A stretch of 64,000 nucleotides of DNA, taken from JASHSH01 sp036490215 (GTDB taxonomy: Bacteria; Pseudomonadota; Alphaproteobacteria; Rhodospirillales; Magnetospirillaceae). Below the pieces are notes generated by a model. That model saw nothing but the letters and a program-made list of their open reading frames with translations, ran no database searches and was not told the origin of the DNA. Position numbers and translations under genes: made by a program. Position 1 is the first letter of the stretch. Every line of letters starts with the position of its first letter. Of the stretch, positions 54,146 through 64,000 are shown piece after piece. Location of the stretch: the NCBI GenBank assembly GCA_036490215.1, contig DASXEH010000003.1:62001-126000 (forward strand). Reading direction: 5' to 3'.

Positions 54146-55052
54146 GCGGACCGGACTGCCGATCAACGGCTGGGTCGTTCTCGACAAACCGCTCGGCTTG
54201 AGCTCAGCCCAGGCCGTGGCTGCCGTGCGCCGCACCACCGGCGCGGCCAAAGCCGGTCATGGTGGCACGCTCGATCCGCTGGCCACAGGTATCCTGCCAA
54301 TAGCGCTCGGTGAAGCGACCAAGACCGTCTCCTTCGTGATGGACGGGGCCAAGACCTATCGTTTCCGCGCTCAATGGGGCGAAAGTCGCTCAACTGACGA
54401 CAATGAGGGTGAAATTGTGGGGATAAGTCCGAATCGCCCCACTAAAGAGGCGATTTTGGGCGTTCTGCCTCGGTTTGAAGGCAATATCGAGCAGATTCCC
54501 CCCGTATTCTCGGCCCTGAAGGTCGATGGCGAGCGTGCTTATGCCCTGGCTCGGGCCGGAAATGCCCCCGAACTGGCCCCCAGGCGGGTCCAAATCGACA
54601 AAATTACCCTTTTGGCGACAGAAACCGATTGGGCGGACTTCGAAGTCCGCTGCGGCAAGGGAACCTATATCCGCTCGCTGGCCCGCGACCTGGGTCAGGC
54701 GCTCGGAACCCTCGCTTTCGTCGCCGAATTACGCCGGACAGCCTGTGGACCGTTCACGGAAATCCAAGCGATTTCACTGGATACGCTAGGGGTGTTTGTG
54801 CATAGTGCCGCGTCCTTTGTCCTACCTGTCGCGACCGCGCTGGACGACATCCCGGCCCTGGCCGTGACAGAGGACGAGGCGCAATGCCTTAGCCGCGGAC
54901 AGCCTATTCCGGTCCTTGGACCGGATGGCATCCGTGTTTCCGCAGCGAACCTTCGCGACACTGTCGTGCGGGTACAGACCGCGGACCGGCTGGTGGCATT
55001 GGCCCGTATCGACGACGACATGGTGCGTCCCGTGCGGGTTCTTCATCTCTAG
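54126..55052 (+). CDS. truB: tRNA pseudouridine-55 synthase
   Basis: A 308-residue TruB that makes pseudouridine 55 in the T-loop of most tRNAs. The catalytic Asp is in GHGGTLDPLATGIL (about residue 46). Other motifs are GWVVLDKPLGLSS, QIPPVFSALKVDGERAYALAR and CGKGTYIRSLARDLG. The C-terminal PUA-like extension is present (VRVQTADRLVALARI). Starts at 54114 (GTG), 54126 and 54135 are in frame; 54126 is a compromise. It precedes rpsO by 17 bp. Confidence 0.95.
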   Translation: MSRMGRKRTGLPINGWVVLDKPLGLSSAQAVAAVRRTTGAAKAGHGGTLDPLATGILPIALGEATKTVSFVMDGAKTYRFRAQWGESRSTDDNEGEIVGISPNRPTKEAILGVLPRFEGNIEQIPPVFSALKVDGERAYALARAGNAPELAPRRVQIDKITLLATETDWADFEVRCGKGTYIRSLARDLGQALGTLAFVAELRRTACGPFTEIQAISLDTLGVFVHSAASFVLPVATALDDIPALAVTEDEAQCLSRGQPIPVLGPDGIRVSAANLRDTVVRVQTADRLVALARIDDDMVRPVRVLHL

Positions 55053-55069
55053 CATTTGAGGAGTACTCG

Positions 55070-55339
55070 ATGTCGATCACCGCAGAGCGGAAGCAAGAGC
55101 TTATCCGCGAATACGCCACTAAAGTGTCCGATACGGGTTCGCCCGAAGTACAGGTTGCCATCCTGTCCGAGCGTATCAAGAACCTGACGGACCATCTCAA
55201 GGGTCATAACAAGGATTTCCATTCGCGCCGCGGCCTCCTGATCATGGTGGGCCAGCGTCGTCGGATGCTCGACTACCTCAAGGCGACAGATGCCAAGCGC
55301 TACGATCAGCTGATCGAGCGTCTGGGCCTGCGCCGCTAA
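55070..55339 (+). CDS. rpsO: 30S ribosomal protein S15
   Basis: An 89-residue S15, a primary 16S rRNA-binding protein. The full family signature is present (DTGSPEVQVAILSERIKNL, HNKDFHSRRGLL, LDYLKATDAKRY). It is preceded by GAGGAG about 9 bp upstream. rpsO-pnp is an almost universal pair, often with S15 autoregulation and RNase cleavage in the spacer; here the spacer is 168 bp. Confidence 0.98.
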   Translation: MSITAERKQELIREYATKVSDTGSPEVQVAILSERIKNLTDHLKGHNKDFHSRRGLLIMVGQRRRMLDYLKATDAKRYDQLIERLGLRR

Positions 55340-55507
55340 CGATGGCATGACGGCACCCTGGCATTCACGGACCAGCTCGGTCCGACCGCAGGTTCGCATC
55401 GACGCGGCGCGTAATAGCGCTGTGCGATGTGGTCGCGCGGCAGAATGTCGGCGTGTCGGGACCTGGGGCAATCCGGCGCCAGGTTCATCCGAACAAGGAA
55501 CGAACGA

Positions 55508-57652
<2,145 letters not shown>

Positions 57653-57671
57653 GCCGGGCAGTTGCGGCATC

Positions 57672-57708
57672 AAGCCCCGGGCGGCGTTAACCATTCCGCC
57701 CGGGGCTT
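57672..57708 (+). terminator. Long GC hairpin ending the pnp operon
   Basis: A perfect 13-bp stem (AAGCCCCGGGCGG at 57672-57684, complement at 57696-57708) with an 11-base loop, 19 bp after the pnp stop. There is no U-tract, but its stability and position mark it as the operon end or a 3' exonuclease barrier. Confidence 0.65.
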
Positions 57709-57795
57709 CGATACGCAGCATGACAGAATGACCGGAACGCCCTATATGACAGGGATGTCGAAGGGTTCTTACCGGCACAAAGGGGAGCAAGCGCT

Positions 57796-59193
57796 GTGAA
57801 GTTGCTGAATCCTCTGCTGATTTCAGGACGCGAAGTCCTGCCGCTGATCGAAGGCGGCAAGGGCATTTCCGTCTCCAATGGCCAAAGCTCGGGTGCTTGG
57901 GCAGCGGCCGGCGGCGTCGGCACCTTCTCCGGCGTCAACGCCGATTTCTACGACGAACACGGCCATCTGATTCCCGTCCAGTACAAGGGCAAGACCCGTG
58001 GCGATCGCCACGAAGAATTGATCGCCTATGGTATCCGCGGCGGTATCGCCCAGGCGCGCATCGCGCACGACATGTCGGGCGGCAAGGGCCGCCTGCACAT
58101 GAACGTGCTGTGGGAGATGGGCGGCGCCGAGCGCGTGCTGCAAGGTGTCCTCGAAGGCGCGAAGGGCTTGGTGCATGGCGTGACCTGCGGCGCCGGCATG
58201 CCCTATCGTCTCGCCGAACTCTGCGCGCACTACAAAGTGCACTACTACCCGATCGTATCTTCGGCGCGCGCGTTCCGTGCGTTGTGGAAGCGCGCTTATC
58301 ACAAATTCTCCGACTGGTTCGGCGCGGTGGTCTACGAAGACCCATGGTTGGCCGGCGGCCATAACGGGCTTTCTAACAGCGAAGACCCGCGCAAGCCGCA
58401 AGCACCGCTGCCGCGCGTGCTGGAACTGCGCCAGGCGATGCGTGAGCTTGGTGTGGCCGAAGCGCCGATCGTGATGGCGGGCGGCGTCTGGTTTTTGCGC
58501 GAATGGGCCGACTGGCTCGAGAACAAGGATCTGGGCCCCGTGGCTTTCCAGTTCGGTACGCGCCCGCTGGTGACCGAGGAAAGCCCGATCTCGACCGAAT
58601 GGAAAAAGCGCCTGTTGCAGTTGAAGGAAGGCGATGTGCTGCTGCACTCGTTCAGCCCGACCGGTTTCTATTCCTCGGCGGTGAAGAACGACTTCCTCAA
58701 CGAAATGGTCGAACGCGTCGAGCGCCAGATCGCCTATAGCCCCGAAGCACTGGGCGAGCATTCCGTGGCGCTGCCGATCGGCGCACGCGGCCGCGAAGTC
58801 TTTGTGGCGCCCGGCGACAAGGCCCATGCCGAAGGCTGGGCCAGCCAGGGCTTCACCGAGGCGCTGCGCACGCCCGATTCGACCCTGATTTTCGTGACCC
58901 CGGAACGCGCCGAGCAAATCCGCCGCGACCAGATCGACTGCATGGGCTGCCTCTCGGCCTGCCTGTTCTCGAACTGGTCCCAGGGCGAGACCGGCACCAC
59001 CGGCAAGAAGACCGATCCGCGCAGCTTCTGCATCCAGAAGACCCTGCAGAACATCAGCCATGGCGGCGATGTGGAACACGAACTGATGTTCGCCGGCCAC
59101 AATGCCTACCGCTTCGCCTCGGACCCGTTCTATGCCGGCGGCTTCATCCCGACCGTCCGCCAGCTGGTCGATCGGATCGCTACGGGCGATTAA
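57796..59193 (+). CDS. Nitronate monooxygenase-like NAD(P)H flavin oxidoreductase
   Basis: A 465-residue TIM-barrel flavoprotein of the nitronate monooxygenase/2-nitropropane dioxygenase family. Visible segments are an N-terminal GGVGTFSGVNAD, TCGAGMPYRLAELC in the FMN region, AGGHNG with the expected active-site His, and the phosphate-binding MAGGVW. It is about 100 residues longer than short-form enzymes. The extra C-terminal part holds DCMGCLSACLFSNW, a CxxCxxxC cluster that could bind iron-sulfur or zinc. The start is GTG 57796 with GGGGAG 8 bp upstream. It is monocistronic. Substrate is unknown. Confidence 0.82.
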   Translation: MKLLNPLLISGREVLPLIEGGKGISVSNGQSSGAWAAAGGVGTFSGVNADFYDEHGHLIPVQYKGKTRGDRHEELIAYGIRGGIAQARIAHDMSGGKGRLHMNVLWEMGGAERVLQGVLEGAKGLVHGVTCGAGMPYRLAELCAHYKVHYYPIVSSARAFRALWKRAYHKFSDWFGAVVYEDPWLAGGHNGLSNSEDPRKPQAPLPRVLELRQAMRELGVAEAPIVMAGGVWFLREWADWLENKDLGPVAFQFGTRPLVTEESPISTEWKKRLLQLKEGDVLLHSFSPTGFYSSAVKNDFLNEMVERVERQIAYSPEALGEHSVALPIGARGREVFVAPGDKAHAEGWASQGFTEALRTPDSTLIFVTPERAEQIRRDQIDCMGCLSACLFSNWSQGETGTTGKKTDPRSFCIQKTLQNISHGGDVEHELMFAGHNAYRFASDPFYAGGFIPTVRQLVDRIATGD

Positions 59194-59386
59194 CCCAGCG
59201 CGGACGCGCGGTGCCGGTCCTTGCGTAAGCGCAGCGAAAGCAGGACCAGCAGGGAAACAAGGTTCCGCCGGACTTGACTCCCACCTGAGGAAAAGTTCAC
59301 TTTTTCTAAGGGTAGGGCGCATTATATCATTGTTATAGGGCAGCATCGTCCCGGCAGACCGCCCGGGGTTGAGGATTGATCCGGCT

Positions 59387-59806
59387 ATGACGACCACAGT
59401 GTCCCGCACGCCCAATCCCGCGCTCGACCGGCTGCGCGCCGCCGGGTTGCGCCCGACCCGTCAGCGCCTGGCGTTGGCCAAACTCCTGTTCCAGGGTTGT
59501 GACCGCCACGTCGCCGCCGAAGAACTTCATGTCGAAGCTTTGGGTTCTAACGTGCGTGTGTCGCTGGCCACGGTCTACAACACGCTCCATCAGTTCACCG
59601 AAGCAGGCTTACTGCGCGAGATCGTGGTGGCCGGCGGCCGGTCCTATTTCGATACGAACGTGGCCGCGCATCATCACTTCTTCTTCGAAGACAGCGGCCG
59701 TCTCGAAGATATTCCGGGACATCTGGTGTCATTCGCCGCACTTCCCGAAGCGCCCGAAGGCACCACCGTCCGCCGCATCGACGTTGTCGTCCGGGTAGGC
59801 GAGTGA
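59387..59806 (+). CDS. irr: Fur-family iron response regulator Irr
   Basis: A 139-residue Fur-family protein with Irr-specific features: DRHVAAEELHVEA, then VSLATVYNTLHQFTEAGLLREI, and the histidine run in AAHHHFFFEDSGRL implicated in haem binding. The N-terminal CysPro haem-regulatory motif of Bradyrhizobium Irr is absent, as in many other alphaproteobacterial Irr proteins. Irr represses or activates iron genes in response to haem status. I chose ATG 59387; a TTG at 59369 is in frame. The stop overlaps the following GTG start (GTGA). Confidence 0.9.
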   Translation: MTTTVSRTPNPALDRLRAAGLRPTRQRLALAKLLFQGCDRHVAAEELHVEALGSNVRVSLATVYNTLHQFTEAGLLREIVVAGGRSYFDTNVAAHHHFFFEDSGRLEDIPGHLVSFAALPEAPEGTTVRRIDVVVRVGE

Positions 59807-60327
59807 CCGCCAAGCCAGGATCGCTCTTCCGTCGTATCCTTCGTGAAGTGATCACCCCGCCGGCGATGATCATCGCCGCCGTGCTGTTCCTGTGGGAAGA
59901 AGTGCTGTGGGTCTGGCTGGGCCAGGGCATGGAAGTGCTCGGCAAATTACCGCCGATCGCCCATATCGAGACCGCGCTGCGCGGTCTGTCGCCCTACTCC
60001 GCTCTGGCCACATTCCTGGTGCCGCTGGCGATCACCTATCCACCGAAACTGGTCGCCTTCTGGCTGATGGCGACCGGTAATTTCTGGTGGGGCGTGGCAC
60101 TGCTGGCCGCGCTCGAACTCCTGGCCGCCGCCCTGCTCGCCCGTGTCTACACGCTGTGCAAGCCGGCGCTGCATTCGCTTGGATGGTTCGCCAAGGGCGA
60201 GGCAATGCTGCGTCAAGCCAGCCGCTGGGCCCATGACAAGCTTGGCATCGGCGAGCTCCGCGCCGCGATGCGCGAAGCCGCCGACAACAACACCTCGTCG
60301 CGGGGCGATTTCGACAAAGCGGCATGA
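59803..60327 (+). CDS. Predicted membrane protein, unknown function
   Basis: A 174-residue protein with three likely membrane segments (about 17-40, 68-85 and 92-118; e.g. AMIIAAVLFLWEEVLWVWLG) and a polar C-terminal helix (about 130-174). No named family is recognised. It starts with GTG overlapping the irr stop by 4 bp, so it is translated with irr and may be tied to iron homeostasis; that link is positional only. Confidence 0.7.
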   Translation: MTAKPGSLFRRILREVITPPAMIIAAVLFLWEEVLWVWLGQGMEVLGKLPPIAHIETALRGLSPYSALATFLVPLAITYPPKLVAFWLMATGNFWWGVALLAALELLAAALLARVYTLCKPALHSLGWFAKGEAMLRQASRWAHDKLGIGELRAAMREAADNNTSSRGDFDKAA

Positions 60328-60525
60328 AGCGGATTGCTTCTTAAGCGTCTAGTAGCCTACAATTCTCACAGCGAACGAAGAAGAATTCGCACAGCCATTT
60401 GGCTGGAGGCCAGGCTCTCCTAAGACGCCGGCTCATTTGGGACCTCCCAAGGCGACAGTTCGACAGACATGGAGCGCGTCATGCGTTCACGCTGTCGCGC
60501 GCCATGCATTCAACTTGAGGTTCTA

Positions 60526-60765
60526 ATGAGTGTTTCTTCCGAGTCCAAACTCTACGCCATATATGCGATTGGGAATCCGTACCCGTCGTTAATCCATGGC
60601 TGGGCAAACGCGGTTGCCCACTTCTATCGCCTCTATGCCGGCGCCACAGCTGCATGGAACACGCCTTGGCGTATGTGCTGCCTGAATGACGACGCACGAT
60701 TCGACTTTCGCGAAATCGCCGGTGAATGGCGACGGCTCGGCTGGCCTGTGCCTAGGCTAAAGTAG
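60526..60765 (+). CDS. Small hypothetical protein
   Basis: A 79-residue ORF with GAGG 5 bp before its ATG. It is rich in Trp and Tyr (LYAIYAIGNPYPS, AHFYRLYAGATAAW, NTPWRMCCLND) and ends GWPVPRLK. No membrane segment or known domain. The aromatic content and strong ribosome site suggest a real protein. It is followed by a hairpin shared with convergent alaS. Confidence 0.5.
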   Translation: MSVSSESKLYAIYAIGNPYPSLIHGWANAVAHFYRLYAGATAAWNTPWRMCCLNDDARFDFREIAGEWRRLGWPVPRLK

Positions 60766-60783
60766 CGGTCGGCATCTAGTGGG

Positions 60784-60813
60784 AATACACGGCAAATAAT
60801 TCTGCCGTGTATT
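60784..60813. terminator. Bidirectional hairpin between alaS and the small orphan gene
   Basis: A perfect 11-bp stem, AATACACGGCA (60784-60794) with TGCCGTGTATT (60803-60813) and an AT-rich loop, between two convergent genes. TTTC follows on the plus strand. It starts 3 bp after the alaS stop. Confidence 0.7.
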
Positions 60814-60815
60814 TC

Positions 60816-63464
60816 TTACGCCACCAGCTGTGAGAGCGCCTGTTCGATGGCCGCGATGGCTTCGTCGCCGCGGCCCACATCCGGACCGCCGGCCTGCGCC
60901 ATATCGGGACGGCCACCGCCGCCCTTGCCGCCGAGTGCCGCAGCACCCGCACGCACCAGATCCACCGCCGAGACTTTCGGCGCGAGATCTTCGGTGACGG
61001 CGATGACCAGCGACGCCTTGCCTTCTGCATCGCTGACCAATGCGACCACACCCGAGCCGATCTGCTTCTTGATGTCGTCGGCCATGCCCTTCAGGTCTTT
61101 GGCCGGAACGCCATCGAGCTTGCGCGCGGCCAGCTTGATGCCCTTCACGGTGCGATCGGGCGACGCCGATGCACTGCCCTCGCCGGTGGCGAGCTTGCGG
61201 CGCAGATCGGCGATTTCCTTTTCGAGCTTGCGGTTCGAATCCGCAAGCGTGGCGATACGCGCCGGCACTTCCGCCGCCGGCACCTTCAGCGCCTCGGCAG
61301 CATTGGCCAGCAGCGCGACCTGCTGATCGATCCACGCCTCGGCCGCCGCGCCCGTCACCGCTTCGATGCGGCGCACGCCCGAACCCACCGCGCCTTCGCC
61401 GATGATCTTGAACAGGCCGATATCGCCGGTGCGGCGCACATGGGTACCGCCGCAGAGATCGACGGTGATCTTCTCGGCGCCATCGCCCATCGCGACGACA
61501 CGCACCTCGTCGCCGTATTTCTCGCCGAACTCGGCGATCGCGCCGGCCTGCGTCGCCGCCTGTGGCGTCATCAGCCGGGTGATCACCGGCACATTGGCGC
61601 GCACACCGGCATTCACCGCGTCTTCGAGATGGCGCTGCTCGTCGGCCGAGACTTGTTTCGGGTGGCTGACATCGAAGCGCAGACGATCGGGCGCGACCAG
61701 CGAGCCCTTTTGCGAGACATGCGCGCCGAGCTGCTGGCGCATCGCCGCGAACAAAAGATGCGTTGCCGAGTGGTGGGCGCGCAACCGCGTGCGGCGTTCG
61801 CCGTCTACCGTGAACAGCGCCGAGTCGGCGGTCGTGATCTTGCCCTCATCGACCGTGGCGTAGTGCACGACCAGATCGTGGACCTTTTTCTGCGTATCGG
61901 TGACGGTCAGCTTCGCCTTGCCCGGGATCGTGATCGTGCCGGTATCGCCGACCTGGCCGCCCGATTCGCCATAGAACGGCGTCTGATTGGCGACCACGAG
62001 CACCTTCGTGCCCGGCCCGGCCTCATCGACCGGCTTGCCATCGACCACCAGCGCGACGATACGCGCCTCAGCCGCTTCGGTTTCGTAACCAAGGAATTCG
62101 GTCGCGCCAACCTTTTCGCGGATCGGGAACCAGACGGCTTCGGTCGCCGCTTCGCCCGAGCCGGCCCAAGCCTTGCGGGCCTCGGCGCGCTGCTTGTCCA
62201 TCGACACTTCGAACCCGGCCACATCGACTTTGATGTCGCGGGCGCGCAGCGCGTCTTGCGTGAGATCGAGCGGGAAGCCAAAAGTATCGTAGAGGCGGAA
62301 CGCAACATCGCCCGCGAGCGTGCCGCCCGCACCGAGCTTGGCGGTCTCTTCGTCGAGCAGCTTGAGGCCGCGTTCCAGTGTGATGCGGAAACGCTCTTCC
62401 TCAAGCTTCAAGGTTTCGGTGATCAGCGGCTGCGCGCGCCCCAGTTCCGGATAGGCTTCGCCCATCTCGCGAACCAGCGCCGGCACCAGGCGATACATCA
62501 ACGGGTCCTTGCAGCCCATGATCTGCGCGTGGCGCATCGCGCGGCGCATGATCCGGCGTAACACATAGCCGCGGCCTTCATTCGAGGGCAGCACGCCATC
62601 GGCAATCAGAAAGCCCGAGGTGCGCAGATGGTCGGCGACAATGCGGTGCGAATTCTTGAACGGACCATCCGGATCGGTATGCGACGCATCGGCCGAGGCT
62701 TCGATCAGCACGCGCATCATGTCGATGTCGTAGTTGTCGTGCTTGCCTTGCATGATCGCGGCGATGCGCTCGAGCCCCATGCCGGTGTCGATCGAGGGCC
62801 GCGGCAGATCGATGCGCGTATCCTTCGTCACCTGCTCATACTGCATGAAGACGAGATTCCAGATCTCGATGAAGCGATCGCCATCGGCGTCGGGGCTACC
62901 GGGCGGGCCGCCGGGAATCTTATCGCCATGATCGAAGAAGATTTCCGAGCACGGACCGCAGGGTCCGGTATCGCCCATCGCCCAGAAATTGTCCGAGGTG
63001 GGAATCCGAATGATGCGCGATTCGGGCAGGCCGGAAATCTTGCGCCACAAATTAAAAGCGACGTCGTCGGTGTGATAGACGGTGGCCAGCAGCTTATCGG
63101 CCGGAAGACCAAATTCCTTGGTGATCAGGTTCCAGGCCAGCTCGATCGCGCGTTCCTTGAAATAGTCGCCGAACGAGAAGTTACCCAGCATCTCGAAGAA
63201 GGTGTGGTGGCGCGCGGTATAGCCGACGTTATCAAGATCGTTGTGCTTGCCGCCGGCGCGAACGCATTTCTGCGCCGTGGTGGCACGGACATAGTCGCGC
63301 TTCTCGGCCCCGGTGAAGACGTTCTTGAACTGCACCATGCCCGAGTTGGCGAACATGAGCGTCGGGTCGTTGCGGGGCACCAGCGGCGAAGACGGCACCA
63401 CGGTATGGTCGTGGCGCTGGAAATAGCCGAGGAAGGTGGAACGGATATCGTTGGCGGTCTGCAT
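60816..63464 (-). CDS. alaS: Alanyl-tRNA synthetase
   Basis: An 882-residue class II synthetase charging tRNA-Ala. The N-terminal catalytic core shows motif 2 in CVRAGGKHNDLDNVGYTARHHTFFEMLGNFSFG-like segments (about residues 68-100). The editing domain has zinc ligands in HSATHLLFAA (HxxxH) and CGGTHVRRTGDIG. The C-terminal oligomerisation/C-Ala domain ends GGGGRPDMAQAGG. Length and domain order are normal. It is divergent from gluQ with 120 bp between starts. Confidence 0.98.
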   Translation of the reverse strand: MQTANDIRSTFLGYFQRHDHTVVPSSPLVPRNDPTLMFANSGMVQFKNVFTGAEKRDYVRATTAQKCVRAGGKHNDLDNVGYTARHHTFFEMLGNFSFGDYFKERAIELAWNLITKEFGLPADKLLATVYHTDDVAFNLWRKISGLPESRIIRIPTSDNFWAMGDTGPCGPCSEIFFDHGDKIPGGPPGSPDADGDRFIEIWNLVFMQYEQVTKDTRIDLPRPSIDTGMGLERIAAIMQGKHDNYDIDMMRVLIEASADASHTDPDGPFKNSHRIVADHLRTSGFLIADGVLPSNEGRGYVLRRIMRRAMRHAQIMGCKDPLMYRLVPALVREMGEAYPELGRAQPLITETLKLEEERFRITLERGLKLLDEETAKLGAGGTLAGDVAFRLYDTFGFPLDLTQDALRARDIKVDVAGFEVSMDKQRAEARKAWAGSGEAATEAVWFPIREKVGATEFLGYETEAAEARIVALVVDGKPVDEAGPGTKVLVVANQTPFYGESGGQVGDTGTITIPGKAKLTVTDTQKKVHDLVVHYATVDEGKITTADSALFTVDGERRTRLRAHHSATHLLFAAMRQQLGAHVSQKGSLVAPDRLRFDVSHPKQVSADEQRHLEDAVNAGVRANVPVITRLMTPQAATQAGAIAEFGEKYGDEVRVVAMGDGAEKITVDLCGGTHVRRTGDIGLFKIIGEGAVGSGVRRIEAVTGAAAEAWIDQQVALLANAAEALKVPAAEVPARIATLADSNRKLEKEIADLRRKLATGEGSASASPDRTVKGIKLAARKLDGVPAKDLKGMADDIKKQIGSGVVALVSDAEGKASLVIAVTEDLAPKVSAVDLVRAGAAALGGKGGGGRPDMAQAGGPDVGRGDEAIAAIEQALSQLVA

Positions 63465-63584
63465 GAATGCGCTCGGCGGTCCTGATCAATCCCCGAAAGG
63501 GTGAGTTGTAACAACGCCCTGCCAGGGAGTCCAGGAAAGGCCAGAAGAGGGCAAGACGATTCAAATCGGGCTATTCTGCCCGTC

Positions 63585-64000
63585 ATGACAATAGATAAGG
63601 CGACAACCCGCTTCGCGCCCAGTCCCACTGGCTATTTGCATCTCGGCCATGCCTTTTCGGCCCTGTTTGCTGCGCAAAAAGCAAGTCCCGGCGGCTTAGC
63701 CGCCAATAAAAAGGTTGGGCGCGAAGCGCCCGGGGGTCGATTTATCGTCAGAATCGAAGATATCGACCGCACCCGCTGCCGGCCCGAATTCACGGCCGCG
63801 ATCCTGGAGGACCTAGCCTGGCTGGGCCTTGAGTGGGAACAGCCGGTCCGGCGTCAGTCCGAGCATATGAACGATTATCAGGCCGCCCTGGCACGGCTGG
63901 AGGCCCAAGGGATAATCTACCCCTGCTTCTGCACCCGGGCCGATATCGCCCGCGAGATCGAAAGCGCCGGGGCCGCACCGCACCTCACACAAAGGATGGG
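63585..64000 (+). CDS. gluQ: Glutamyl-Q tRNA(Asp) synthetase, 5' part (runs off the window)
   Basis: The first 138 codons of a GluQRS, a truncated GluRS paralogue that places glutamate on queuosine of tRNA-Asp. The class I HIGH-type motif is FAPSPTGYLHLGHAFSAL (9-26), followed by RFIVRIEDIDRTRC and the zinc-ligand region CFC in YPCFCTRADIA. Between them, about 13 more residues than usual (PGGLAANKKVGREAPGG region, about 33-50) are encoded by two perfect palindromes. The reading frame is intact through this insertion. The remainder lies beyond base 64000. Confidence 0.92.
   Translation, partial: MTIDKATTRFAPSPTGYLHLGHAFSALFAAQKASPGGLAANKKVGREAPGGRFIVRIEDIDRTRCRPEFTAAILEDLAWLGLEWEQPVRRQSEHMNDYQAALARLEAQGIIYPCFCTRADIAREIESAGAAPHLTQRM
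63690..63731. repeat. Double palindrome inserted in frame in gluQ
   Basis: Two perfect 6-bp-stem hairpins, GGCGGC-TTA-GCCGCC (63690-63704) and GGGCGC-GAA-GCGCCC (63717-63731), are separated by an AT-rich 12-base linker. They lie inside the coding sequence of gluQ and add residues at a loop before the conserved RFIVRIED strand. The structure recalls palindromic elements that insert within protein genes. Confidence 0.65.

Noticed and set aside
59285..59345. Possible iron-control (ICE-like) box before irr
   Set aside because: Only a TTCTAA half-like string is present, with no matching symmetric half.
57823..59415. 530-codon minus-strand ORF opposite the nitronate monooxygenase-like gene
   Set aside because: Antisense shadow; the plus-strand protein has family motifs.

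Overview
This is 64 kb of GC-rich chromosomal DNA from an alphaproteobacterium. The evidence is an Irr-type Fur regulator, an IalB-family periplasmic protein, and two gene orders typical of the class: rimP-nusA-ylxR-infB-rbfA-truB-rpsO-pnp, and lptF-lptD-surA-pdxA-rsmA facing yicC-gmk. Rhodospirillales or a relative is my guess; there is no rRNA to settle it. Coding density is high and many genes overlap by the four bases ATGA, so operons can be read directly.

Layout. 25-7539 (minus): a GntR regulator, a BMP-type nucleoside ABC importer, then an isochorismatase-fold hydrolase, a PfkB kinase and a nucleoside phosphorylase, forming one uptake-and-salvage operon. 7755-15370: envelope and stress genes (peptidoglycan-binding protein, DegP-type protease, an OmpR/histidine-kinase pair, a BamE-like/PDZ protein), a PLP-dependent dehydratase divergent from an ArsR regulator, and small orphan genes. 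15898-20273 (plus): a complete sugar ABC importer, convergent with a DUF1479 oxygenase-like gene.

21647-25748 is an accessory pocket. It holds a collapsed multidomain sensor-kinase remnant, a toxin-like protein with a TPR-like neighbour behind an AT-rich promoter, and a Fic protein with a winged-helix-like N-terminus. The Fic gene lies between an intact tRNA-Leu(CAA) and a decayed copy of that tRNA's 3' end, as expected of a small element integrated at a tRNA gene.

25922-35196: IalB-family protein, rlmN, a methyltransferase, a receiver-like protein behind tandem CRP/FNR-like half-site pairs, argG with a readable promoter, a palindromic repeat, DUF1272, a divergent TetR/MFS pair, and folD-yggU-yggT. 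35349-43392: yicC-gmk converge on rsmA-pdxA-surA-lptD-lptF; lptG is missing from its usual place. 43497-48163: TetR-SDR operon with a clear operator, an FAD-linked 2-hydroxyacid dehydrogenase, and a GT39-like membrane glycosyltransferase.

48213-57708 is the translation/RNA-decay operon, preceded by a promoter, two hairpins and a U-tract that look like the rimP leader attenuator. 57796-64000: a nitronate monooxygenase-like flavoenzyme with a cysteine cluster, irr with an overlapping membrane protein, a small orphan, alaS, and the 5' part of gluQ, which carries an in-frame double-palindrome insertion.
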